64,000 nt of DNA from Enterobacteriaceae bacterium 4M9 (lineage in GTDB: Bacteria; Pseudomonadota; Gammaproteobacteria; Enterobacterales; Enterobacteriaceae), in NCBI GenBank assembly GCA_010092695.1, contig JAADJJ010000001.1, positions 1,674,001 through 1,738,000 of the forward strand, read 5' to 3'. A program made the translations under genes and the position numbers. A model generated the notes under the pieces. That model was not told where the DNA came from. It saw only the letters and a program-made list of their open reading frames with translations, and searched no databases. Below, in pieces: positions 1 to 8,330 of the stretch (position 1 is the first letter of the stretch; every line of letters starts with the position of its first letter).

Positions 1-753
1 TTCTGTCTTGCGCGCCACGCTTACCGGCGGTGGGCTGCCGATTATCAGGGTATACAGCACGGCGCCGAGCGCGTAGATATCGGTCCAGGGGCCTTGTGCG
101 TTTTCGCTGTCGTCGGAGTACTGCTCAATGGGCGTGTAGCCAGGACGCAGCATAATTTCGGTTTCATCGGCGATATTGCTGATGGTACGGCGCGCACAAC
201 CAAAGTCCAGCAACACCGGCAGCCCGTTTTCCTGAATCTGGATATTATCCAGAGAGATATCGCGGTGCAGGTAGCCACCTTCGTGCAAGGTTTTCATCGC
301 GTCCAGCAGCACTGGCAGCATCTGGCGAATCCAGCTTTCATCAATCTGGTCTGGATGGTGGTTCTTCAGGCGTGACAGCGTCATGCCGCTGTAAAACACG
401 GTGGCCATGTAGGCGGTGTTGTTTTCACTCCAGAAGTGCAGCACCTGCAACAGGTTGGGGTGAGTAAACTGTGCCAGCAGGCGCGCTTGCTGAATAAAGT
501 TGTTCAGTCCGGCGCTGAAAGCCTTGCTGCAACGCTGGCTACGTAATACCAGCGCGTTATTATCGCCGCGCCGTGACAGCGACGAGGGCATAAACTCTTT
601 AATGGCAACAATGCGCTCCAGCTGGTGATCCCAGGCGCGATACACAATGCCTACACCACCTCCGCCTATAACCTCTTTAATTTCAAATTCATTGAAACGA
701 TACCCCGGCGGCAGGGCAGTGGGGACATCCTGATTTGGCGTCCGATGGGTCAT
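1..753 (-). CDS. T6SS-associated Ser/Thr protein kinase (PpkA/PknB-like), C-terminal part outside window
   Basis: Reading leftwards from an ATG at 753, 251 codons are open to the window edge. The product is a Hanks-type kinase domain: a glycine-rich loop (GGGGVGIVY, about residues 30-38), the VAIKEF lysine motif, the catalytic loop HRDISLDN and a DFG motif, followed by the usual DIYALG helix. Kinases of this type phosphorylate FHA-type proteins and tune T6SS assembly after translation. It lies downstream of tagJ and tssJ on the same strand, which supports a T6SS role. The truncation is only the window boundary. Confidence 0.9.
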   Translation of the reverse strand, partial: MTHRTPNQDVPTALPPGYRFNEFEIKEVIGGGGVGIVYRAWDHQLERIVAIKEFMPSSLSRRGDNNALVLRSQRCSKAFSAGLNNFIQQARLLAQFTHPNLLQVLHFWSENNTAYMATVFYSGMTLSRLKNHHPDQIDESWIRQMLPVLLDAMKTLHEGGYLHRDISLDNIQIQENGLPVLLDFGCARRTISNIADETEIMLRPGYTPIEQYSDDSENAQGPWTDIYALGAVLYTLIIGSPPPVSVARKTE

Positions 754-903
754 GTTAAACACTCTCTGATGATAGGGTTAAGCGGTAAACCGGCACTGGA
801 AGATGTCCCACTTAAACGTGATGCGTTGCTGGCGGTATTTTGCATCGCACCTTTGCGATGCTGCCAGCGGCTGTGCTGTCTCACGTCGTTATCCGGTGCG
901 GGC

Positions 904-1716
904 TTATTCACCATGGTCTTGTGCCTGGAAGCGCAGAGTTTGCAGGTTAAGCAGCGGGTATTCGTCGCTTTCACCCATCAATACCTTCTGCCCATATCCC
1001 ATATACTGGTTATCGCTGGCTGGTAACGCCTGCCATTCGGTAGCGCGTGCCAGAAGTAGATTGTCGGCTTGTGAATTCGTAACGGGATAGCGTAACGGTA
1101 TCTGACACACCTGTTCGTGGCCGTCATGCAGCTGGATATGGGTATGACGCCAGATAAGGTCAAAGGTGCTGGACGGTGCCTGAAAGGTGACCTGTGCAAT
1201 GGCACTGAAAGGCAGCCAGAAATAGCGGTCGTTCACCAGCATTTCGCAGACCGGGCCAACGCGAGCATCGCCGTCCCGGAGCTGGCTAAACGATCGCTCT
1301 TTACCATCTGTTTGTGTCACGCTGCCTGGGGTGGCGCTGGCTTGCTCCAGCGCCTTTTTTCTGAGCGCGCCAGCTTGAGGGGCCGGTAGCGACAGGGCAT
1401 CGGCCATCAGCACAAGCCATGGCCAGTGGCTTTCTGACATTGACGGGCGCCCCTGGCCTGAAAGTACCGCCTCGCGTCGTTGTTCGGCAGCGATAGTTTG
1501 CTCCAGCAGCGTAACCGTCGGCTCTGCCTGTGGTGCCAGCGCCTGCCAGCTTTTAAGCTGGGTGAGTGCACGTGACCAGTTACCGTTCAGGCATAAAAGC
1601 TGTACCAGGGCAACGCGCAGCCTGGCGTTTACCGGGCTGGCTTTAATATCATTTTCCAGAAGCACCTGCGCCTGTGCCAGCGAGGTTTTGCTTAGCACCT
1701 GACTCAGCATTGTCAT
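904..1716 (-). CDS. tagJ: T6SS accessory protein TagJ (ImpE/SciE family)
   Basis: A 270-residue soluble protein of the ImpE family. The N-terminal half is helical and TPR-like (MLSQVL...LAQAQVLLENDIKASPVNARLR...), and the C-terminal half has the conserved GPVCEMLVNDRYFWLPF segment. TagJ binds the sheath protein TssB in some T6SS subtypes and modulates sheath recycling. The open frame extends to 1749, but ATG 1716 has AAGGA seven bases upstream and starts 10 bases after the upstream gene's stop, so it is preferred. It is probably co-transcribed with the exported-protein gene before it. Confidence 0.87.
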   Translation of the reverse strand: MTMLSQVLSKTSLAQAQVLLENDIKASPVNARLRVALVQLLCLNGNWSRALTQLKSWQALAPQAEPTVTLLEQTIAAEQRREAVLSGQGRPSMSESHWPWLVLMADALSLPAPQAGALRKKALEQASATPGSVTQTDGKERSFSQLRDGDARVGPVCEMLVNDRYFWLPFSAIAQVTFQAPSSTFDLIWRHTHIQLHDGHEQVCQIPLRYPVTNSQADNLLLARATEWQALPASDNQYMGYGQKVLMGESDEYPLLNLQTLRFQAQDHGE

Positions 1717-1726
1717 CTCAACGTCC

Positions 1727-2734
1727 TTATTCCAGGGTTTTCCAGGCATTGGCTGCCGGATCGCGCAGCTGTGGCTGCAGTGTATCGATCAACAACAGGC
1801 GCTGACGTACCCCCGTAGGCAGCCATGTAGACCAGTAGTCGCGTGTGCGCTTGATCTGCTCATTCATCAGGCTGGTGTTCTGGGCTTTTTGCTTAGGCAG
1901 TTCTACAGCAATGGTGCCCTGAGCCTGCCAGCCGTTGAGGGCCGGGATATAGGGCAGGATCATCCAACTTTGTGGGCTCTGGCTGCTGGCAAGGACCAGA
2001 CGCTCGTTGTTGGCGGTAACGATGGACAGGCTTTCAAGGTCGTCATTGTCAGCCATTCCCAGCAGGGTAAAGCCACGAATAAAAGTCGCAGGCAGCGTTT
2101 CCTGTTCGCCGCTGTCGCTTTGTAACACGATGCTGCGCCGTCCGTGCAACCAGCGGCTGGTTTCACAGTTGTCTTTGCCGCCGTCGGGAATGAACCAGCC
2201 GGAGATCATATTGCTGTCCTGCCAGAACACGCGCAGGATGCAGCCATCCTGCAAGCGAAATTCCTGCCAGGGGCGATCGTTAGCAAGGGGAGAGGCGTCC
2301 AGAGAAAGAGGCGCTGTTATCACCCTGGGCTGTGAGCCTGGTGGTGTGGTGACAGGTGCCGTAAGTTCAGGCGATTGCTGGCTCAGTGCCATGCTCCAGC
2401 CGTTGCTCGCACTGGCGCTACCGGCTGCCAGGTTTACGCCTTCAGCATCGGTAAGGTGCCACGAAAGCGAGGTGAGTTGACTGCACTGATTGCTCAGTAG
2501 CGTCCCCAGGCGCGGCATAAAGGAATTGAGCACCTCCGGTTCTTTGTTTCCTGTTGCCACAATTCGTAGAGATATCTCCGGTGCGCACCAGCTTTTGACG
2601 GAGTCGTTTTTGACGTCATCAATCCAGACGTCCAGTTTTTGCGAAGGTGATTGCACAATACGATAGTTTTCCGCAACGGCTTCGATACTGGTTGCTGCCA
2701 TGAGCAGCGCGAAGCCTGAGAGCCAGCATTTCAT
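1727..2734 (-). CDS. T6SS-cluster exported protein of unknown function
   Basis: A 335-residue protein with a Sec signal peptide (hydrophobic FALLMAATSIEAVA, cleavage near residue 21). I do not recognise a named domain. Visible features are a Pro/Thr-rich linker around residues 125-150, two paired cysteines in the central part (DGCILRVFW and KDNCETSRW), and a hydrophilic C-terminus ending RDPAANAWKTLE. It lacks the conserved cysteine pattern I associate with VasI/TagO. Its position between tagJ and tssJ suggests a periplasmic T6SS role, but this is inference. Confidence 0.7.
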   Translation of the reverse strand: MKCWLSGFALLMAATSIEAVAENYRIVQSPSQKLDVWIDDVKNDSVKSWCAPEISLRIVATGNKEPEVLNSFMPRLGTLLSNQCSQLTSLSWHLTDAEGVNLAAGSASASNGWSMALSQQSPELTAPVTTPPGSQPRVITAPLSLDASPLANDRPWQEFRLQDGCILRVFWQDSNMISGWFIPDGGKDNCETSRWLHGRRSIVLQSDSGEQETLPATFIRGFTLLGMADNDDLESLSIVTANNERLVLASSQSPQSWMILPYIPALNGWQAQGTIAVELPKQKAQNTSLMNEQIKRTRDYWSTWLPTGVRQRLLLIDTLQPQLRDPAANAWKTLE

Positions 2735-3404
2735 AACAATCCTTGGTTAATCATGTGAAAAGAGGAATTGCATGGCATCCGTCGGGGAATGCAGCAATGT
2801 GGTGTCATGGCGCGAGCCTGTCCAGACGGCAAGCGCGTTAAAGCTGTTTGCCGGCTCTGGCTGTCGCCGTTATTTTGATAATGCGTTTGCTCATCAACGT
2901 CAGCCATACCTGCGCCGTTATAACGAGATGGAGCGTCTGCTGCATTTTTCTTCGCTAACAATAGAAACATTCAGGTTGAAAGTACGCAGTGGTAGCTGAA
3001 CAGTACGGTCTTTCATCACCCGCGACAGACTCTGGGGCAGCAGAGATGTCAGGTGGCTTAAGCACTGCGCCAGATTATTGTGGTTATCGTTCGCCAGCGG
3101 CACTACAGGCACCAGAATGGGTAAACTTCACCTGCAAATGTGAGCCATTGGCGCTACAGCACTTCATATGTAGTCGCGTATGGGCTGTCAGATATCCTGT
3201 GAATGCGTTGCGGCGATTAATCAGCAGCGCAACATTGACCTTCTCTTAAGCAGTAAACCACAGGCATTGGCCAGGCGGCTTGCTGCACTGGCGTCTACTT
3301 CCGTCGCAAATAGGGTTATGCAGGGCATTTTCAGCAGGCTGAAAATGGTGCGGCATGCCAATACAGGCTTTCAGTCCACACGGCTTTCGGCAGTTTATTC
3401 ACCG
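2735..3404. other. Gene-poor gap inside the T6SS cluster, possible decayed gene
   Basis: There are 670 bases between two same-strand T6SS genes without a supportable gene. Several short open segments occur on the minus strand in shifting frames: one of about 64 residues around 2918-3112 (PVVPLANDNHNN...), and a run ending at a TAA near 2752 (FNALAVWTGSRHDTTLLH...) just before the next gene's start. The pattern fits a gene broken by frameshifts, but no family could be recognised. Confidence 0.35.
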
Positions 3405-3947
3405 TCAAATCGTTGAGTGACGTAGTGTGTCGCTGAGGGGGCGAATGCCATTTTCATCGATAAAAATATGTGCCTGCTTTTCGCTATCGAACCATTTCCA
3501 GAATCTATTAAACGCTTTCTCTTCTGATTGTGCTGATAAAGGTAAGGCAATACGCCATTTCTTTTCGTTAATGTTCTGGTATTCAGCAATAATCCCGATA
3601 TAGCGTGCGTCTGAATAAGTCTGGTTCGGAAGGTGTTTTGTGAGTTGCTGGGGTGTCAGGAAAAATTCGCTACTTTTAATTAATGAGGCTCCCAAAGTTT
3701 CCTGATTCCGGTTTTGTAGGGAGTCAAAATCAGCGGACATAAATTCTGCATCCGATCTGAGTAATAAGACCCGAACTTTAAGTGGCGTCGAGTTATTTGC
3801 TTTAGAGGTCGCACCAATGCTCAGGTTGTATTTTTTTATCTCCTGTGCAGGAGCTGAATAATGGCATCCAGTCAACAGTAAAAAAATAGCGGTGATAAAG
3901 GCAATGTGTACCACTGGCGAGAATGCACTGCGATAGCGAGTCAGCAT
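3405..3947 (-). CDS. tssJ: T6SS outer-membrane lipoprotein TssJ
   Basis: A 180-residue lipoprotein: a hydrophobic leader followed by lipobox LLTGC (Cys about residue 28). The mature part shows the TssJ pattern, with a beta strand of KVRVLLLRSD, then FMSADFDSLQ, a loop with LGASLI, and RYIGIIAEYQN. TssJ anchors the TssM-TssL membrane complex of the type VI system by contacting periplasmic TssM. The N-terminus was taken at ATG 3947, preceded by AGGTAA. TssM and TssL are not in the window and should lie further left. Confidence 0.85.
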   Translation of the reverse strand: MLTRYRSAFSPVVHIAFITAIFLLLTGCHYSAPAQEIKKYNLSIGATSKANNSTPLKVRVLLLRSDAEFMSADFDSLQNRNQETLGASLIKSSEFFLTPQQLTKHLPNQTYSDARYIGIIAEYQNINEKKWRIALPLSAQSEEKAFNRFWKWFDSEKQAHIFIDENGIRPLSDTLRHSTI

Positions 3948-3983
3948 GCTATTACCTGTTACCCCGTCAGGGCATACCCATAG

Positions 3984-4487
3984 TTAGTCAATAATCCAGG
4001 TGTTATCGTCGGCTTTTTTACAGGCTTTACTGTCGGCAGAGAGGGTAACGCAATTTTTTTTCACGGCTTTGGTGCTGCTTTTGCGCACGCGACGTATATC
4101 TTTGCGTACTGTGTTTGTATAAAGAGAACTTTTAACGACGGCGCGCATGGGGACGTAACCAATCAGTTCCTGTTGGTCTTTATCTGCAAGCGCTATCCAG
4201 AAATGCTCGACCTGGCCCAGCGCGACATAGGTTTCGCCGTTGTCCAGTTTACGAACGATTTTGCCACCAAAATTGGGGGTGCTCATCAGTGATGCGGCAT
4301 AGAGGGCACGGTAGTCTTCATTGATAGGAGTGAAGCTTTGTGGTGGGGTAATAGCATTACGGTGGGTGAGTGTCACGCCATCGACCTGGCTTGTGACGAG
4401 GGTGTCGTCCGTTATCGGTTTACTTTTTTGACAACCTACTAAGAAAATAACTAATAGTGTAGTTAAAAGAATTCGAATATTCTTCAT
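3984..4487 (-). CDS. T6SS-associated lipoprotein with SH3-like segment
   Basis: A 167-residue predicted lipoprotein: short basic start (MKNIRI), hydrophobic stretch and lipobox FLVGC at about residue 19. The middle (KIVRKLDNGETYVALGQVEHFWIAL...) has the look of a bacterial SH3 domain, a peptidoglycan-contact fold found in T6SS clusters of enterobacteria. The tail is basic, ending in a Cys-containing segment. ATG 4487 is chosen because GGGAAAG lies just upstream; an in-frame ATG at 4511 lacks a ribosome site. It is the first gene of this T6SS edge on the minus strand. Confidence 0.7.
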   Translation of the reverse strand: MKNIRILLTTLLVIFLVGCQKSKPITDDTLVTSQVDGVTLTHRNAITPPQSFTPINEDYRALYAASLMSTPNFGGKIVRKLDNGETYVALGQVEHFWIALADKDQQELIGYVPMRAVVKSSLYTNTVRKDIRRVRKSSTKAVKKNCVTLSADSKACKKADDNTWIID

Positions 4488-5259
4488 TAAACTTTCCCTT
4501 TCAAATAGCATTCCTAAGGTTTACTTCGTTTTGCGATATTTTTTGCTGTTCTAAAGGATGTAAAAAAATAAAAATCTCGCGCGTCTTTTTTTAGCGATGG
4601 CTACCGCACAAGCTTCATCGACAAGCCCTGTATTTAAGGTTTGTTATTTCTGCGTGCTGTAAGCGCAAAACAGAGTTGTCCGGCAATATATCAATGAAGC
4701 AGCTGGCGCTTTTAATATAAAAATAAAAAACGTGATCTGTCTACGCTTTTGTTGCCATGGTGAAAAGAGAAATTCAGGCGAGAATATTGGGTTTGAGTCT
4801 GATTTACACAGAGATGTACAGCGGGTAGCAACGGGGTTTAAGGGGCTGTCACTGCGCGTGATGACGGTTTAGCCAGTGTTTGGGTGGCTGTTTTTTAATC
4901 ACCGATTGGCCCGGTGCGGTGTGAAAGGGAAAAGCAAACGCTACAGCCAGTGAGAAGCGGTATTTGTTCGCAGATGTAGGGTTATGTTTAATGATGAATC
5001 TGTTTTATTCAGTGAACGATGGTCCTTATGGTTTTTATGTGAGTGGAAATGAAAGTGAAGTTAAGGGGATTATATAGCGCTGATAGTCGTTTTACTGCTC
5101 GCGATATTTTTGCCAGTAGCCCTCTCACTGAAACCCATTTTGTGATGGAAAGGGCGCAGTAGCGTTGATGGACGCTGGAAAGGGGAGCATAAGTCATTAT
5201 CTCGCTTGCTGCACCGTGTTCGATACGCAGAGAAACACTCAGTGCCAGGGGCTAGCACA
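4488..5259. other. AT-rich gene-free stretch between T6SS edge and xseA
   Basis: These 772 bases hold no convincing gene. Short open frames exist but have no ribosome site or recognisable product. The region is clearly more AT-rich than xseA and probably contains the promoter of the T6SS lipoprotein genes close to 4488. No clear terminator hairpin for xseA was found; its stop lies at 5260. Confidence 0.5.
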
Positions 5260-6627
5260 TCAGGTTTTACGGCGAGACTTCCTGACGGCCTTAACCGCGG
5301 TCACTTCACTTTCTACCCAACCATCGGCCAGACGCGTAGTGAGGCTGTCGCCCGCTTTAACCTGTTTGGTTTGCTTGAGTACGTGGCCATTGGCGGCCGA
5401 GGTCACGCTATAGCCGCGTGCCAGCGTTGCCAGCGGGCTGACGGCTTCAAGATGGGTGATGGCGTTGCCAAAGCGCTCGCGCGTGCTGGCAAGGCGCTGG
5501 GAGAGCCGCTGTGACAGCCGGTATTCCAGCTGCTGCAGGCGCGCGCTGGCGCGATGAATGCGCGCCAGGGGTTGCTGCTGGTTGAGCCTGCGGGTTTGTT
5601 TTTGCAGGCGTTCATGATGCTGACGTAATTCACCTTCGAGCGCGACACTCAGGCGCTGGCGCAGCAGGAACAGCGCATTTTGCTGGCGTGCAAGGCGCAG
5701 TTGCGGGTGCTGCTGTTGCAGGCGGTGGTGCAGGCGAATAAAACGCTGACTGAGGCCGGAGAGATAATAATCCATCGCCATTTCCAGGCGCTGCTGCTGT
5801 CCCTGAAGCTGACGCAATAGCTCAAGCTGGTTGCGGCTGACGATTTCTGCGGCGGCAGACGGCGTTGGCGCGCGCAGGTCGGCAACAAAGTCGGCTATGG
5901 TGACGTCGGTTTCGTGCCCCACGGCACTGACCACCGGAATGCGGCTGGCAAAAATTGCGCGTGCCACACGTTCGTCATTAAAACTCCATAAATCTTCCAG
6001 CGAACCGCCACCGCGCCCAACAATAAGCACGTCGCACTCGTCACGCAGGTTCGCAAGCTCAATAGCGCGCACTATCTGTGCGGGCGCTTCCACGCCCTGA
6101 ACGGCCGTCGGGTAAATTACTACCGGCAGTGAAGGATCACGACGTTGCAGTACGTGCAGAATATCGTGCAGTGCTGCGCCGGATTTTGATGTGATCACAC
6201 CAACCTGGCGGGCCGGGGAGGGCAGGGGTTTTTTATGCGCAGGCTCGAACAGCCCTTCGGCATGAAGCCGGCTTTTTAGCTGTTCAAACTGCTGCTGGAG
6301 TAGGCCTTCACCCGCAGGCTGCATGCTCTCAACAATAATCTGGTAATCACCGCGCGGCTCATACAGAGTGACGCTGGCGCGTACCAGCACCTGTTGGCCG
6401 TGTTCCGGGCGAAACGTGACGCGCCGGTTGCTGTTGCGAAACATAGCGCAACGCACCTGGGCGGTATCGTCTTTGAGCGTGAAGTACCAGTGACCGGAGG
6501 CCGGGCGGGTGAAGTTGGAGATTTCGCCGCTAATCCACACCATGCCCATTTCGCCTTCCAGTAGTTGGCGCACCGACTGATTCAGGCGGCTGACGGTAAA
6601 AACGGTGGCGGGTAATGAGGCAGACAT
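5260..6627 (-). CDS. xseA: Exodeoxyribonuclease VII large subunit
   Basis: A 455-residue protein, nearly collinear with E. coli XseA (456). The N-terminal OB fold starts FTVSRLNQSVRQLLEGEMG and contains ISGEISNF and GHWYFTLKDD. The catalytic domain follows with PAGEGLLQQQFEQLK, GVITSKSGAA, IVGRGGGSLEDLWSFN and SAVGHETDVTIADFVADLRAPTPS, then a long helical coiled region and a basic tail. Together with XseB it degrades single-stranded DNA to oligonucleotides. The start at 6627 (MSASLP) matches the E. coli N-terminus better than the in-frame ATG at 6648. Divergent from guaB. Confidence 0.96.
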   Translation of the reverse strand: MSASLPATVFTVSRLNQSVRQLLEGEMGMVWISGEISNFTRPASGHWYFTLKDDTAQVRCAMFRNSNRRVTFRPEHGQQVLVRASVTLYEPRGDYQIIVESMQPAGEGLLQQQFEQLKSRLHAEGLFEPAHKKPLPSPARQVGVITSKSGAALHDILHVLQRRDPSLPVVIYPTAVQGVEAPAQIVRAIELANLRDECDVLIVGRGGGSLEDLWSFNDERVARAIFASRIPVVSAVGHETDVTIADFVADLRAPTPSAAAEIVSRNQLELLRQLQGQQQRLEMAMDYYLSGLSQRFIRLHHRLQQQHPQLRLARQQNALFLLRQRLSVALEGELRQHHERLQKQTRRLNQQQPLARIHRASARLQQLEYRLSQRLSQRLASTRERFGNAITHLEAVSPLATLARGYSVTSAANGHVLKQTKQVKAGDSLTTRLADGWVESEVTAVKAVRKSRRKT

Positions 6628-6717
6628 GTGAGCTGGATCAAATTCCAAATCAGCGGGTTATCTTATCGATAGTACCGGTGTGGCAGTCAAAGGCAAGTTT
6701 TTTGATAAAAAATGTGG

Positions 6718-6743
6718 ATGCAATCGATTTCCCCCTGTATAAT
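6718..6743 (+). promoter_or_regulatory. guaB promoter with PurR-like box
   Basis: A consensus -10 hexamer TATAAT lies at 6738-6743, about 50 bases before guaB. Just upstream, 6718-6733 reads ATGCAATCGATTTCCC, which resembles the PurR operator core GCAAACGTTTNC. PurR control of guaBA is established in E. coli; the assignment here is by sequence resemblance. No good -35 was found. Confidence 0.55.
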
Positions 6744-6793
6744 GCCGCGGCAATATTTTATCCATTCCACCACCCTCAGGTTGAGATATTGCC

Positions 6794-8260
6794 ATGCTAC
6801 GTATCGCTAAAGAAGCACTGACGTTTGATGACGTTCTGCTCGTTCCCGCACACTCTACTGTTCTGCCTAATACCGCCGATCTCAGCACTCAGCTGACTAA
6901 AACCATTCGCCTGAACATCCCGATGCTGTCTGCCGCGATGGATACCGTGACGGAAGCGCGTCTGGCTATTGCGCTGGCACAGGAAGGCGGCATCGGCTTT
7001 ATCCACAAAAATATGTCCATTGAGCGCCAGGCAGAAGAAGTGCGTCGCGTGAAAAAACACGAAAGCGGCGTGGTGACTGACCCGCAGACCGTGCTGCCGA
7101 CCACCACACTTCAGGAAGTGCGTGAACTGACCGAGCGTAACGGCTTTGCCGGTTATCCGGTCGTCAACGCTGAACACGAACTGGTGGGCATTATCACTGG
7201 CCGTGACGTGCGCTTTGTAACCGACCTCAGCCAGCCGGTAAGCGCCTACATGACGCCGAAAGAGCGCCTGGTGACAGTGCGTGAAGACGAAGCTCGCGAT
7301 GTTGTGCTGACGCGTATGCATGAAAAACGCGTTGAGAAAGCGCTGGTTGTTGACGAAGGCTTCCACCTGCGCGGCATGATCACCGTTAAAGATTTCCAGA
7401 AAGCAGAACGTAAACCGAACGCCTGTAAAGACGAGCATGGTCGTCTGCGCGTTGGCGCGGCGGTTGGCGCAGGTGCGGGCAACGAAGAGCGTGTTGACGC
7501 GCTGGTTGCCGCTGGCGTTGACGTCCTGCTGATTGACTCCTCCCACGGCCATTCTGAAGGCGTGTTGCAGCGCATTCGCGAAACGCGCGCTAAATATCCT
7601 GACCTGCAAATTATTGGCGGCAACGTGGCGACTGGCGCAGGCGCACGTGCACTGGCCGACGCTGGCGTGAGCGCAGTGAAAGTGGGTATCGGTCCTGGCT
7701 CCATCTGTACCACCCGTATCGTGACCGGCGTGGGCGTGCCGCAGATTACCGCGGTGTCTGACGCAGTTGAAGCGCTGGAAGGCAGCGGTATTCCGGTGAT
7801 TGCCGATGGCGGCATCCGTTTCTCTGGTGATATCGCAAAAGCTATCGCCGCAGGTGCTAGTGCAGTAATGGTTGGTTCAATGCTGGCGGGTACCGAAGAA
7901 TCTCCGGGTGAAATTGAGCTGTATCAGGGCCGCTCGTTCAAATCTTATCGCGGCATGGGGTCGCTCGGCGCGATGTCCAAAGGCTCTTCTGACCGTTATT
8001 TCCAGAGCGATAACGCTGCCGATAAGCTGGTGCCGGAAGGCATTGAAGGCCGCGTGGCGTACAAAGGCTACCTGAAAGAGATTGTACACCAGCAGATGGG
8101 CGGCCTGCGCTCCTGCATGGGCCTCACTGGCTGCGGTACTATCGATGAACTGCGTACTAAAGCGGAGTTTGTGCGTATCAGCGGTGCGGGCATTCAGGAA
8201 AGCCACGTGCACGACGTCACCATTACTAAAGAATCCCCGAACTATCGCATGGGTTCCTGA
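6794..8260 (+). CDS. guaB: Inosine-5'-monophosphate dehydrogenase
   Basis: This 488-residue enzyme oxidises IMP to XMP with NAD, the committed step of GMP synthesis. The sequence has the TIM barrel split by a CBS-domain pair (about residues 95-205: VSAYMTPKERLVTV..., RVEKALVVDEG). The active-site loop is GPGSICTTR with catalytic Cys near 305, followed by the GGIRFSGDIAKAIAAGA phosphate-binding region and the YRGMGSLGAM flap. Length equals E. coli GuaB. guaA follows after 70 bases that include a hairpin, so the two form the guaBA operon. Confidence 0.98.
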   Translation: MLRIAKEALTFDDVLLVPAHSTVLPNTADLSTQLTKTIRLNIPMLSAAMDTVTEARLAIALAQEGGIGFIHKNMSIERQAEEVRRVKKHESGVVTDPQTVLPTTTLQEVRELTERNGFAGYPVVNAEHELVGIITGRDVRFVTDLSQPVSAYMTPKERLVTVREDEARDVVLTRMHEKRVEKALVVDEGFHLRGMITVKDFQKAERKPNACKDEHGRLRVGAAVGAGAGNEERVDALVAAGVDVLLIDSSHGHSEGVLQRIRETRAKYPDLQIIGGNVATGAGARALADAGVSAVKVGIGPGSICTTRIVTGVGVPQITAVSDAVEALEGSGIPVIADGGIRFSGDIAKAIAAGASAVMVGSMLAGTEESPGEIELYQGRSFKSYRGMGSLGAMSKGSSDRYFQSDNAADKLVPEGIEGRVAYKGYLKEIVHQQMGGLRSCMGLTGCGTIDELRTKAEFVRISGAGIQESHVHDVTITKESPNYRMGS

Positions 8261-8268
8261 TTTTACTG

Positions 8269-8289
8269 CCGGGCGCCTTGTGCGCCCGG
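8269..8289 (+). other. Intercistronic hairpin between guaB and guaA
   Basis: CCGGGCG (8269-8275) and CGCCCGG (8283-8289) form a perfect 7-bp stem. There is no T-run after it, so it more likely stabilises the guaB end of the mRNA than terminates it. Confidence 0.5.
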
Positions 8290-8330
8290 TCACTTATTGT
8301 TAACTGCTCTTTGCCTCGGAATCAGCGTCA

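Noticed and set aside
5009..5258. Short minus-strand open frames before xseA
   Set aside because: No ribosome site, no resemblance to known proteins, and overlapping in two frames.
6797..7609. 270-codon open frame antisense to guaB
   Set aside because: Shadow of guaB codon bias; no ribosome site or recognisable motif.
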